A stretch of DNA of 39,390 nucleotides from Bacteroidota bacterium (lineage in GTDB: Bacteria; Bacteroidota; Bacteroidia; Chitinophagales; Chitinophagaceae). This document shows positions 18,509 through 27,418 of the stretch, in pieces (positions within the stretch are counted from its first letter, which is position 1; every line of letters begins with the position of its first letter). Under the pieces are notes generated by a model. The model searched no databases. It had not been told where the DNA came from and worked only from the letters and a program-made list of their open reading frames with translations. The stretch lies in assembly GCA_023392575.1 (NCBI GenBank), contig JAEVYV010000030.1:1-39390 (forward strand), written 5' to 3'. Made by a program: the position numbers and the translations under genes.

Positions 18509-18603
18509 ATAATGCCTTTCTTTTACCATAAGATGGGGCGCTGGCAAAAATGCCCCATGACGGTAAAACTTTTTTTACAAAAAATAATGACTGGACGCCC
18601 TTA

Positions 18604-19179
18604 CTACGTCCAAAGCAACAGCAGTACGGCAGGCAGGCCGGGGCCCATGATTTCGCGAAGGGACGCCAATGCACGGGCAGATAGCTTATAGGTGGCCCTG
18701 GTTTGCATGTTCATCAGGAGGGCAATTTCTTCAAACGAAAGGTTTTCGTAAAAACGGTAATAAATGATTTCCCGCTGGCGGTTGGTTAGTTGCTGAAGCG
18801 CTTTGTTAATGGTGGCTGACAACGTTGCGGCCTCCTCGCCTGCGACCAGTTTTTCATCCACTGAAACCTCAAACGAAAACTGGAACGATTCCTCGGTATA
18901 AACCATAGCCGACCGCTCCTTAAACAAGCGGAGCAGTTCATTGCGAAAAACTTTAAGCACATACGGTTTCATTGCAACCGGCAGCGAAGCGGTGCGCCGG
19001 TACTTCCAAAGGGAAAAGAAGGTTTCCTGGAGAGCATCTTCAATCAACGGCTCGTCTTTGGTCATTTTTTTCCCATATTGGAAAAGATCCTGATGATACA
19101 ATTGGTACAGCGCTTTTAAGGCATGAACATCACCATCCTTTATCCCCTGCCATATTTGTTGCGCTGTGATCAATTGCAA
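18604..19179 (-). CDS. ECF RNA polymerase sigma factor (left operon)
   Basis: This is a sigma-70 family factor of the ECF type that would direct transcription of the downstream fecR-susC-susD-tlpA genes once released by FecR. The 191-residue protein has region 2 (ALYQLYHQDLFQYGKKM, then EDALQETFFSLWKYR near residues 47-61) and region 4 (LTNRQREIIYYRFYENLSFEEIA, then a helix-turn-helix around MNMQTRATYKLSARAL). The C-terminus is short and hydrophobic (PAVLLLLWT), as often seen in FecI-like factors of Bacteroidota. No ATG lies at the expected N-terminus: the frame opens after a TAA at 19198-19200, so TTG at 19179 or 19173 is the likely start. A 36-bp palindrome lies 60 bases upstream. Confidence 0.9.
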   Translation of the reverse strand: MQLITAQQIWQGIKDGDVHALKALYQLYHQDLFQYGKKMTKDEPLIEDALQETFFSLWKYRRTASLPVAMKPYVLKVFRNELLRLFKERSAMVYTEESFQFSFEVSVDEKLVAGEEAATLSATINKALQQLTNRQREIIYYRFYENLSFEEIALLMNMQTRATYKLSARALASLREIMGPGLPAVLLLLWT

Positions 19180-19238
19180 ATAGTTTATCTGTGCAACTTA
19201 ATCCAAAAATGTAAAATGCTGCTTTCAAGCGTTTTGGA

Positions 19239-19274
19239 AATTGAAAAAGGAAGCGTACGCTTCCTTTTTCAATT
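19239..19274. terminator. Bidirectional terminator, 36-bp perfect palindrome
   Basis: The sequence is fully self-complementary around 19256/19257, with GGAAGCG/CGCTTCC in the middle and AAAAA/TTTTT arms, so a U-rich tail follows on either strand. It separates the end of the right-hand operon (stop at 19433) from the start of the left-hand one (sigma start at 19179). It is the natural terminator for the former. Confidence 0.75.
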
Positions 19275-19432
19275 GAATGTTTTCGCTCTATTTAAGCAAC
19301 CACGATCGTCCCTTAGTAATATATTTTTCGATTCACTTAATTCCGAAATTGAAAAACAGTATATAAACCCTGCAGAAATTTCAATTTCAAATCCCCACTT
19401 GTTAATACCCCGGATTTTGTGAACCTCAATAC

Positions 19433-20581
19433 TTATTTATTAAACATCTCATCGAGTTTATTATAAATCGCCTCATCCTCCCCAACAAACCGGGCTACTA
19501 TTTTCCCTTGCGGATCGACAATGATTTTAGTCGGAAAACCGGCTACGCTATATTTTAAGATAAGATCGTTGTCCTTTCTGCTTAACACGTGATGCCAGTG
19601 ATATGAGGTGTTTTTATCCAAAAACCTTCTCCATCCCGTTCCATCATCCGACTCCTGGGCCACACCCACAATTTCCATTTTGTCTTTGTATTTGTCCAGG
19701 TATTCTTTCATTTTCGGCATACCGGATATACAGGGGACACACCAGGTTCCCCAAAAATCAATAATCACGTATTTACCCATCAAAGAGGCCAGCGTAAATG
19801 CTTTGCCATCGTAGGTATTCATGGAGTTGATTTCGGGAGCAGGTTTTCCGACAGCCGTGGCATGAAGCCCCTCCACTCTCTGAACCACTTCTAAAAAGAA
19901 TGGATTCGTCCTGAGCTTTTCCCGGTTCAGGTTTTCATACAAACGGATAGCCGTTTCGTTGGAAACCTGCTTTCTTAACATCATATCGCCGAGCAACCAG
20001 GCCGATACAAAAGACGATGTTTTCTTTCTAATAAAACTCTCCTTAATTGCTAGAACATCCTGATCTAATTTCCCCATTGTTTGATAGGCTTGCTTCACTT
20101 CAACTGAATCGGTGATCAACTTGTTGCCAATTTTCACCAACAGGTTTACACTTTTGTTCATTAAAGGATATACCGCCCTGTTCAATGCAGCCAAATCATT
20201 ATTTGCGGCATCGCCTGACGGGTAGGCATCCACAAAATCACTGATTTTGCCCGAAAACTTAATCTTTGCCCCGGGATAAGCGATGAATTGAAGTAAGGAA
20301 GACTTGGCAGGATAATAGCCCCGGTCTGCTTTTTTCACGACCCGATCCACTCCCGGACTCACAGACATCATGGTCATCCCATCAATTTTTCCGGTGTAGG
20401 TAAAAGAACCCCCTTTAACCGGTATGGTATCCCTGATCAACTCGCCTTTTTCGTTCTTATAGCTGAAAAACATTCGTTCAGAATCAAGGCCGGCAATTTT
20501 GCCTGAAACGGTATAGCTTCCTTCCTGGGCAAACAGAGCATGGGAAAGAAAAAAACACAAAACGAGAATTAAATTTTTCAT
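19433..20581 (-). CDS. TlpA-family thiol-disulfide oxidoreductase with DUF4369-like N-terminus (right operon)
   Basis: With the start at 20581 the protein is 382 residues. A signal peptide (MKNLILVLCFFLSHALFAQ) begins exactly there; the frame is open 24 bases further to 20605, but that would put eight odd residues before it. A DUF4369-like domain spans about 22-115 (YTVSGKIAGLDSERMFFSY), a helical linker follows, and the thioredoxin domain begins near 245. The redox motif WGTWCVPC has cysteines 281 and 284, and a Pro loop AGFPTKIIVDPQG. It is the last gene of the right operon, 76 bases after the TPR-thioredoxin gene, with the 36-bp palindrome downstream. The overall plan matches the left-operon protein at 11171-12295, but the sequences diverge outside the motifs. 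Confidence 0.93.
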   Translation of the reverse strand: MKNLILVLCFFLSHALFAQEGSYTVSGKIAGLDSERMFFSYKNEKGELIRDTIPVKGGSFTYTGKIDGMTMMSVSPGVDRVVKKADRGYYPAKSSLLQFIAYPGAKIKFSGKISDFVDAYPSGDAANNDLAALNRAVYPLMNKSVNLLVKIGNKLITDSVEVKQAYQTMGKLDQDVLAIKESFIRKKTSSFVSAWLLGDMMLRKQVSNETAIRLYENLNREKLRTNPFFLEVVQRVEGLHATAVGKPAPEINSMNTYDGKAFTLASLMGKYVIIDFWGTWCVPCISGMPKMKEYLDKYKDKMEIVGVAQESDDGTGWRRFLDKNTSYHWHHVLSRKDNDLILKYSVAGFPTKIIVDPQGKIVARFVGEDEAIYNKLDEMFNK

Positions 20582-20657
20582 TTTTTGACAGTATGATGTG
20601 ATCAAATGTATCGTTGGCTATACCTGCGGTTTACCTCTTTAGAACCGTTTCCTTTGT

Positions 20658-22202
20658 TTAAGACTTCCCTCTTTGAATCGTAGAGGAGATCATCTCATAC
20701 AGGATGTCTTCGTTATCGCCGTCCGTTCTGAAGTTTTTGAAGATGATATTTCCTTTCTGGTCAATCAGAAAGTTTACCGGTGCAGCGCCTCCATTGTCCA
20801 GGTTCCCCTTATCCCGTCCTTCGTAATCTTCGAGCGGCAGGAAGGTATACCCACTGGAATTTAAAAATGGGATCACGTAATCATTTTGCTCGGGGACAAT
20901 ATTGATACCTACATAAGCAAGGTCATTTTTATTGAATTTATTTACAACATTTTGAAAATGCGGAAACTCTCCACGGCAGGGACCACAACCCGGAAACCAA
21001 TAAGTCAACAGGATCACTTTTCCTTTGAAATCGGCCAGGGAGGCTTTTCCTTCTGAAAAATATTTGTTCAGTGAAAAATCCGTGGCCTTCCTGGAGGCGG
21101 TATCTCTGATGTGCCAGACCTCCCTGGTTACCTGATCTTTATTCTTTTTTAGCAGGTTCCCATAAGTGAATAATGCATCACCAATTATTGGTTGGGGATT
21201 GCTTGCATACGATGCCAGCAATTGTTCGTATGCTTTTTGAGTTTGCTGATTTTTTTGATAAGCCTTTGCTTTCAACAGTAATAATTCCGGAATGGAGTTT
21301 ACCCAACGCAAAAAGATGTCCTTTTCAAGAATTTGAATGGCTGCCGGGGCTTTATTCGAAGCCAAAAGCTCGTTAGCTTTGGTTACATCGTCGGCAAGTA
21401 TGGTTAGTGATGACCAGGACTTTTTGTCCCTATCAGCAGTAACCACTTTTTCCATCTCCACCGCTAATTTTTTAGCTTTTTGCGGAGATTCCGCAAGTAG
21501 CAGATTAAAATAGGCACTCATTCCGGATGAGGACCACCGGAATTTGGCAGGCTGAAATTTTTCTTTCAAAAGTTCAAAATACCTAACCTTATCGCCATTG
21601 TTTTTGCTTCTTACAGCAAGCCAATAAAGCGCCTGGGCTCCCCGCTCGCTTTCGGGAAATCTTTTCGCCACTTCCAGGCTCATTTCCGTATACTTTGCGG
21701 AATTTCTATCGGATGAACTTGCAGAATAAAATGCATAGTCCGCATTATCAGGTTTTATTTCCGAAGCTTTAGCGATATATTCTCTCCCCTTTTCAAATTG
21801 CCCCCATCTTTCTGCATCGATCCAGAGATCAAAATAGGCCTTGTCCATTTTAGGTTCAAGCTCAATTGCTTTCAGCAAATAAGGTTTTGCCTGGGGGCTT
21901 TCTCTGCCGGCAAATGCATGTCCCAGAGCATAGGGCAGCACCGCAGATTGAGGATACTTGTCCATCCAGCGCTTGTATTGATTAACAAAGGCTGTATCTT
22001 CTTTGGCACCCCACCTGGTAAATCCCGAAACCTTCAGGTATTGCTCGTGAAGCTGCAAGTTATTGGGATCATTATTTATAGAATCCGCTAGCTTTTTCAT
22101 CATGAGTTCCTTGTCCTGACCACCTTCCTGAGCCATGGATGGCTGCGCAACGAGGATGGTTAGAAACAGTAACCATGTACTATTCTTGAAAAAAGAATTC
22201 AT
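20658..22202 (-). CDS. Periplasmic TPR-repeat protein with C-terminal TlpA-like thioredoxin domain
   Basis: The 514-residue protein has a signal peptide (to about residue 24, PSMAQ). Residues 30-350 are helical TPR-like repeats (PYALGHAFAGRESPQAKPYLLKAI, then a GREYIAKASEIKPDN unit and an ALYWLAVRSKNNGDK unit). A thioredoxin-like domain runs from about 370 to the end. Its motif YWFPGCGPC has cysteines 406 and 409, and GGAAPVNFLIDQKGN is the Pro loop. The TPR part probably recruits a protein or peptide client to the redox domain, which is inference. It lies between susD (19 bases away) and the second TlpA-like gene and has no counterpart in the left operon. Confidence 0.9.
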   Translation of the reverse strand: MNSFFKNSTWLLFLTILVAQPSMAQEGGQDKELMMKKLADSINNDPNNLQLHEQYLKVSGFTRWGAKEDTAFVNQYKRWMDKYPQSAVLPYALGHAFAGRESPQAKPYLLKAIELEPKMDKAYFDLWIDAERWGQFEKGREYIAKASEIKPDNADYAFYSASSSDRNSAKYTEMSLEVAKRFPESERGAQALYWLAVRSKNNGDKVRYFELLKEKFQPAKFRWSSSGMSAYFNLLLAESPQKAKKLAVEMEKVVTADRDKKSWSSLTILADDVTKANELLASNKAPAAIQILEKDIFLRWVNSIPELLLLKAKAYQKNQQTQKAYEQLLASYASNPQPIIGDALFTYGNLLKKNKDQVTREVWHIRDTASRKATDFSLNKYFSEGKASLADFKGKVILLTYWFPGCGPCRGEFPHFQNVVNKFNKNDLAYVGINIVPEQNDYVIPFLNSSGYTFLPLEDYEGRDKGNLDNGGAAPVNFLIDQKGNIIFKNFRTDGDNEDILYEMISSTIQRGKS

Positions 22203-22221
22203 AACAAACTTGTTTTACGTG

Positions 22222-23697
22222 TTAGTAGGTGTTTTGGTTAATTTGTCCCCGGCTTGCATCCATTTCCACCCCATTAATGGGAACGGCATAGCGCTTGCTG
22301 CCCGAGGGAAGGGTGTAATTTTCTATTACATTGACATCTACTGTTCCCACCCCTACTTTATAGAATGTGCGCTGGATAGTTACATCGTCTGCCGCATAAT
22401 CGTTTACACTAAACCGGCGAATGTCAAACCACCGCATGGCAAAAGGCATTTCGCGTCTTCTTTCTTCAAGTACTTTTTTAATGGCGTCATCTTTATCCGT
22501 TGCCGTAAGAAGAGTGGACGTTTGCAATCTCTGATCCTGCAATGTTTTCAGTGTTTGCATAGCTCCGCCTATATCGGATTTGCGTGCCTGCACTTCAGCC
22601 TTATTCAGCAGCACTTCAGCAATCGTAGGCCCTGTGGGGATGTACCGTCCGTCGTTAAAAAACGAATACCGAGCCAACGAAGGATTAATCACAGAAAACC
22701 GGCGGCCACCGTTTTCCATCATCAGCCATTTATAGCGCAGATCATTTTGTTTGTCGAACAACGACATTAAGGCGTTGCTGGGAAGCCACCACTGACTGGA
22801 AGTATAAGAATACCGGGCATAGTAAAACTCCTTCCAATATAGGAATTGTGCCGTCGCCCAGTCATTAAACTCACTGTAAGCCAAAGAGGCGGATGGATTG
22901 GTGTACGAAGCAACGTTTCCCGGCTTCATGGCTTTATAGTCAAATAGCTGAACCGCTTGCGTTTCAAGCGCTTTGTTGGCGTTGTCGAGGCTTTTGTCAT
23001 AATTACCCAGGAAGAGGTGATACCTGCTTAAAAAGGCCTGTACTGCTTTTTGGCTTACCCGCCAGGTTTTGCGTGGATCCACTTCCTGCACGGGTGTTTT
23101 TGCCGCCTCCGCTAAATCGGCTTCAATAAATGCATAGGTTTCTTTTAGACTGGCCCGGGAAAGCGCCTCAGTGTAATCAACGCTTTTCTTGAGAGGTAGT
23201 CCCGGAGCATTTTCATTTGCCTGGCTATAAGGCAGGCAATAATGATTGGCCAGTAACCAGTAGCTGTAGGCCCTAATAAAATGGGCATCGGCCTTTACCT
23301 TCGCTTTGTCAGATTCATTTCCGGAAACCTTGTCCAGATAAGATAAAATGAGATTGGCAGTAAATATCTTTTTATACTCTCCGTTCCATAATGGATCCGC
23401 GGCCAAACCTACAAGTTGATCTACATTGAAAACATAGCTGTACAAGTTTTCGACGCTCCATCTGACCGGATAGTTCTTATAGGCATCGAGCGGTATTTCG
23501 GTATCGTCCGTAGAATAGGCCGCCGTAGCGTTGTTGCCATCATAGGTAAAAGCCGTAGCATTATTAATTAACGCTTCCAACTGTTCAACGGTTTGAATGG
23601 TTGTTTGCTTTTTGGGCTCTTCCGACAGATATTTTTTGCACCCCAGGCTGCTGAATAATATAAGACCGCCTGCTATAAAGTATTTGAACATTTTCAT
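22222..23697 (-). CDS. SusD/RagB-family outer-membrane lipoprotein (right operon)
   Basis: The 491-residue protein has a lipoprotein signal (MKMFKYFIAGGLILFSSLGC, lipidated Cys at 20), then the usual KKYLSEEPKKQTTIQTVEQLEALINN start of SusD proteins. The helical core includes AHFIRAYSYWLLANHYCLPYSQ near residues 136-157. The C-terminal part has the conserved VLEERRREMPFAMRWFDIRRF block near 411-431. It would bind the substrate at the cell surface and lid the SusC pore. It starts 12 bases after the susC stop. Its sequence is only distantly related to the left-operon SusD, so the two systems probably take different ligands. Confidence 0.95.
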   Translation of the reverse strand: MKMFKYFIAGGLILFSSLGCKKYLSEEPKKQTTIQTVEQLEALINNATAFTYDGNNATAAYSTDDTEIPLDAYKNYPVRWSVENLYSYVFNVDQLVGLAADPLWNGEYKKIFTANLILSYLDKVSGNESDKAKVKADAHFIRAYSYWLLANHYCLPYSQANENAPGLPLKKSVDYTEALSRASLKETYAFIEADLAEAAKTPVQEVDPRKTWRVSQKAVQAFLSRYHLFLGNYDKSLDNANKALETQAVQLFDYKAMKPGNVASYTNPSASLAYSEFNDWATAQFLYWKEFYYARYSYTSSQWWLPSNALMSLFDKQNDLRYKWLMMENGGRRFSVINPSLARYSFFNDGRYIPTGPTIAEVLLNKAEVQARKSDIGGAMQTLKTLQDQRLQTSTLLTATDKDDAIKKVLEERRREMPFAMRWFDIRRFSVNDYAADDVTIQRTFYKVGVGTVDVNVIENYTLPSGSKRYAVPINGVEMDASRGQINQNTY

Positions 23698-23709
23698 GTG
23701 ATAATTGCT

Positions 23710-26700
23710 TTAAAATTTAAGATTTACACCCAGCATATAGGTAGTTACCGGCCTATTGCTACCAGGCAGCCAGTCCGGGTTGTAGCCTTTTGAATTGGCT
23801 TTCCATACCATGCCCAGATCTCTTACCTGTGCAAAGACTTTTAAATTGTTCATGCGGACAGCCTTTGCCATTTTTTCCGGAAGATTGTATTCCAGGTCTA
23901 TCTCCTTACACTCGATATAAGAAGAACTTTCTACCAGCCCGCTTAAATACGGCGTGTACCTATCCCACAAATAGGTTTGGGTTTCCTTTGGCCTGGCGAA
24001 TTCCGGAATATTCGGATCGCCCGCATACACATCAGCAACATACTTATCCACAAAGGTTTTGGATGACCCGATGGTTGTGGCAAAATTGAAAGTAGGATTA
24101 CGGTAAAGCCCTCCCATTTTACCAACAAACAAAACGATAAGATTAAAGTTGTAGGCGCTGATTTGATTCATCCAGCCCAGTGTGTGCGGCGGAACAGTGG
24201 TACCCTCATAATTCAAAAACTGAAGCCCAAGCCCTCTGTTATGCAGAGCTGCATCGTTAAAAGTGCTTGGAGCACCCTTAGGTCCGGCTACATGTGGCAC
24301 ACCATCGATCATTCCCAAATAGGTGTACGAATAAACGGAACCCACAGGCCGGCCTTCCACAAAGGCGCCCCCGATCATATCGTAGGCGTACAGCGCCGGA
24401 AAGTACAGCTCATTAATGCGATTCCAGTTATATGCATATGTCAGCGACGTACGGTATCCCACACCCCTGGCGAGCTGCGCCTGAGTGCCCAATTCTACTT
24501 CTATACCCCGGTTAATGATTTCGGCGTTGTTAAAGCGTTGACTGGTGGTGCCGCTGGCTGCCGGCAGCGCCACTGTACCCATGATGTTTGAACCTAGTCG
24601 GTTATACAAATCAATTTTACCATTCAGTTTATTCTTGAAAAGGGCAAAATCAAATCCGAGATTGGTAGTAGTGGTTCTTTCCCAGCTCAAAAACGGGTTG
24701 CCATTATCTGTTATAGAAGCCGTAATGGTACCAGTAGTGGCGCTAATGGCGCTGGCCACACTTATCAGGGTTTTGGGGGAAGTAGATTTTTCAACATTCC
24801 CGTTTTTCCCATACGTTAAACGCATGCTCAGCCTGTCAACGAAATCAACACCGTCCATAAAGGCTTCCCGCTTAACATTCCACATACCCCCTATCGACCA
24901 AAGCGGCGCCCAGCGCAATTTGGGATCGTCTGTAATGAAGTTTGATGCATCATTTCGTATGCTTCCCGAAAGCGTATATTTTGAATTATAGGTGTACGAC
25001 GCATTTCCATAGTAAGAAACATACTTATCCAACCCCCAGCCAAGAGCAGTATTGCCGCCGGCAAGTGAAGTAACGGTAGATCCCGTAAAGTTTTTGAACT
25101 GATCTACTGAGCTGCCGTATCCATATTGCGGCACTGTAGACTGAAGCTTCTCGGGGAAATAACCATACGCATAAGGATTGGTCTTGCTCGTGGAGAGATA
25201 CCTGGATACTTCCATGCCGACAATAGCGGCTATCTGATGCTTGCTGGTAATATATTGATTAAGATTTAACTGGTTCCGGATTACATAGCTTTCCAGGTCC
25301 GAATTGCTGCTTCGTAAAATACCGCCTTTGGGCAAAAAGTTCTTACCTACAACCTTGGTAGTGTTATCATACTCTACGTTCTGATTTATCAGATTGCGAA
25401 CGTAGAACGTTTCCTCACTATCATAATTTTCGTTATTAATCCGGCGCTTTTCATATTGAATCTTTGAATCGAAATTCAGTCCTTTTAAAATCTTGAGATT
25501 AATTCCTCCCTGGAGCCTGGCGCTTATATCTTCGCTTTTATACGACCTCCCGTTCACCTCGCGGAGCAGGTTGTAACTCCAGTCAGCATAGGGGAACTTA
25601 GTCAATGGCAGAAGCGCCATTTGCTCGCGGTTCCAGGTGTTCAGGTTTACGCCGTAGCTCCCATCGGGGTTTAGTAATGTTTCGTACGGCGATAACTGTT
25701 GTAAATTACCGACTTCAGCACCGCTGGTCTCTGTCTTTTTATACTGCACATTTGCCCCGAAGCTAATCTGCAGGAAATCGGTCGCCTGGTATTGGTTGTT
25801 GAAATTTAACAGAAAACGATCATAGCCTCTTTTCTTAAATCCTTCTTTTCTGTTTTCATATAGTAAGGAACCGTAGGAAAGGCTTTTGGTTGTAGCAGAC
25901 GAAAGGCTCAGATTAAACTGATTTAAAATACCGCGCTGCATCAGTAAATCCTTTATTTGTTGGCGGTTGCTGATCCGGCTTAAACTGTCCAGGCTCATGT
26001 TCATTTGCTCTGCGGTAATTTGCCCGTTTTTATTGGCGAACATCAACTCCTGGGCAAGGGTCAGGGATTTACCGATTTCTGTAAACGATCGTGCGTATGG
26101 ATTGAAAAACCATTCCTTTTCCCAGGCCAGTCGTTCATAGCGAATTTGCTCCGCAGAACCTGCCTGCGTCATAACCTGGTCCAAATCAATCATAGATGAC
26201 ACCCGTGTAAACGCATTCACTTCAATATTTACTTTCTCCTTACCTATCTTAGGTTTTTTGGTAGTAACCACGATCACTCCATTTGCCGAACGGGCACCCC
26301 ATATTGAAGCGGCCGAAGCATCTTTTAATATAGTAATGGATTCAACATCATTTGGATTGATATCGGAAAAATCGCTGCCTGTTACCGGGAAGCCATCCAC
26401 CACCACCAACGGCTGCGTGTTGGCATACAGCGAACTGGTTCCCCGAACGAGAAAGTTCACACTCCCGTCCAAATTCTCTTTAGCCTGCAAGCCAGCTACC
26501 ACGCCCTGCAAAGCTGTAGACAGGTTTGACACAGGCCGCTTCGACAGAATATCCTGTCCAATCATGTCAAAAGATCCGGCGGCCCGTTCCTTGGAAATTG
26601 TTTGGTAACCTGTGCTTGCGGTGATTGTGATTTCCTCACCCTGGCTTATTTTTCCTTTTAAGACTATTGTCCCCAAATTGGTCTTCCCGTTCACCTTTAG

Positions 26701-27318
26701 CTCGTGCTGCTCAACATTGACACCGCTAAAGACCAACGTTACATTATCAGTTATGACGGACAAGGTAAAAAAGCCATTTTCGTTGCTGGTTGTTCCCTGC
26801 TTGCTCCCTTTAACCATAATTGTCACACCGCCAATTGGCTCTCCCTTCTCGTTTACTACCCGGCCTTGCACATCAACAGGTGGCAAAGATTGAGTAACCG
26901 GTTCGATAGCAGTGGAAGCCGCTTGATACCCCTCTCTTCCCTTTTCCTTCACCACCACCGTCTTCCCCACAATACTATACGTCAGGGGCTGTTCGTCAAA
27001 TATCTGGCCCAGCACCTGCTCCAATTCGGCATTGCGGACCTTAATACTCACATTGTTTGCTTTTTCCAGGTCGTTATCCGAGTAAAAAAAAGAATACCCA
27101 CTCTGCTTTTTGATCTCATGGAATATTGTTTTCAAGGGCAAATCATGGCCCGAAATGGAAATCCGCTGGCCATAGCCGGCAGCCCCAACCTGCATACAGG
27201 CAAAAAATAGGAGAATAGTGGTTAGCTTCATTACCAAAAATGTTTTGGTTTTTAAAAAACCGGCCCCCCGCTCCTTAAAAGAACAGGCTCCGGCTCTACA
27301 AAGAGCAGTCAATAGCAT
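23710..27318 (-). CDS. SusC/RagA-family TonB-dependent transporter with STN signalling domain (right operon)
   Basis: From the ATG at 27318 the protein is 1202 residues. A charged extension (1-30) is followed by a signal segment (LTTILLFFACMQVGAAGYGQ), an STN domain (about 51-125), a carboxypeptidase-regulatory-like domain (about 148-220) and a plug (about 230-360, PLVVVDGFPV and NPNDVESITILKDASAASIWGA). The barrel ends in TYMLGVNLKF. The frame is open up to 27399, but 27318 gives an N-terminus matching the left-operon SusC; 27231 (MKLTTILLF) is the alternative. It is predicted to import an unknown nutrient with TonB energy and to signal to FecR. The start codon overlaps a plus-strand -7 box. 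Confidence 0.94.
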   Translation of the reverse strand: MLLTALCRAGACSFKERGAGFLKTKTFLVMKLTTILLFFACMQVGAAGYGQRISISGHDLPLKTIFHEIKKQSGYSFFYSDNDLEKANNVSIKVRNAELEQVLGQIFDEQPLTYSIVGKTVVVKEKGREGYQAASTAIEPVTQSLPPVDVQGRVVNEKGEPIGGVTIMVKGSKQGTTSNENGFFTLSVITDNVTLVFSGVNVEQHELKVNGKTNLGTIVLKGKISQGEEITITASTGYQTISKERAAGSFDMIGQDILSKRPVSNLSTALQGVVAGLQAKENLDGSVNFLVRGTSSLYANTQPLVVVDGFPVTGSDFSDINPNDVESITILKDASAASIWGARSANGVIVVTTKKPKIGKEKVNIEVNAFTRVSSMIDLDQVMTQAGSAEQIRYERLAWEKEWFFNPYARSFTEIGKSLTLAQELMFANKNGQITAEQMNMSLDSLSRISNRQQIKDLLMQRGILNQFNLSLSSATTKSLSYGSLLYENRKEGFKKRGYDRFLLNFNNQYQATDFLQISFGANVQYKKTETSGAEVGNLQQLSPYETLLNPDGSYGVNLNTWNREQMALLPLTKFPYADWSYNLLREVNGRSYKSEDISARLQGGINLKILKGLNFDSKIQYEKRRINNENYDSEETFYVRNLINQNVEYDNTTKVVGKNFLPKGGILRSSNSDLESYVIRNQLNLNQYITSKHQIAAIVGMEVSRYLSTSKTNPYAYGYFPEKLQSTVPQYGYGSSVDQFKNFTGSTVTSLAGGNTALGWGLDKYVSYYGNASYTYNSKYTLSGSIRNDASNFITDDPKLRWAPLWSIGGMWNVKREAFMDGVDFVDRLSMRLTYGKNGNVEKSTSPKTLISVASAISATTGTITASITDNGNPFLSWERTTTTNLGFDFALFKNKLNGKIDLYNRLGSNIMGTVALPAASGTTSQRFNNAEIINRGIEVELGTQAQLARGVGYRTSLTYAYNWNRINELYFPALYAYDMIGGAFVEGRPVGSVYSYTYLGMIDGVPHVAGPKGAPSTFNDAALHNRGLGLQFLNYEGTTVPPHTLGWMNQISAYNFNLIVLFVGKMGGLYRNPTFNFATTIGSSKTFVDKYVADVYAGDPNIPEFARPKETQTYLWDRYTPYLSGLVESSSYIECKEIDLEYNLPEKMAKAVRMNNLKVFAQVRDLGMVWKANSKGYNPDWLPGSNRPVTTYMLGVNLKF

Positions 27319-27325
27319 AACTTTG
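27318..27325 (+). promoter_or_regulatory. Exact -7 consensus box for an antisense RNA (right operon)
   Basis: TAACTTTG on the plus strand matches TAnnTTTG at all fixed positions, and its first base is the A of the susC start codon on the other strand. No TTTG box is evident 19-21 bases upstream. The equivalent position in the left operon holds TACTTTTA. Confidence 0.35.
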
Positions 27326-27331
27326 GTTTGT

Positions 27332-27411
27332 TGAGTTGAGTAATAAAGATCCAGTCGAGTTTTTATGAAAGACTCAGTTCGCCGGTAGTGTTGCAGCACT
27401 CCGGCTTTTTT
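27332..27411 (+). ncRNA. Predicted antisense RNA over the susC leader (right operon)
   Basis: The prediction rests on the exact -7 box at 27318-27325 and the plus-strand terminator at 27381-27411. The expected product is about 80 bases and complementary to the whole leader between susC and fecR, apart from the last few bases next to fecR. The same layout occurs in the left operon although the spacer bases differ, which favours function over coincidence. The exact 5' end is inferred. Confidence 0.45.
27381..27411 (+). terminator. Plus-strand terminator hairpin between fecR and susC (right operon)
   Basis: Stem GCCGG-(T)-AGTG (27381-27390) pairs with CACT-CCGGC (27397-27405): nine pairs with one bulged T and a six-base loop. 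Six Ts follow on the plus strand. In the operon direction (minus) no T run follows. It stops eight bases before the fecR stop codon. Confidence 0.65.
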
Positions 27412-27418
27412 GTCTCCG

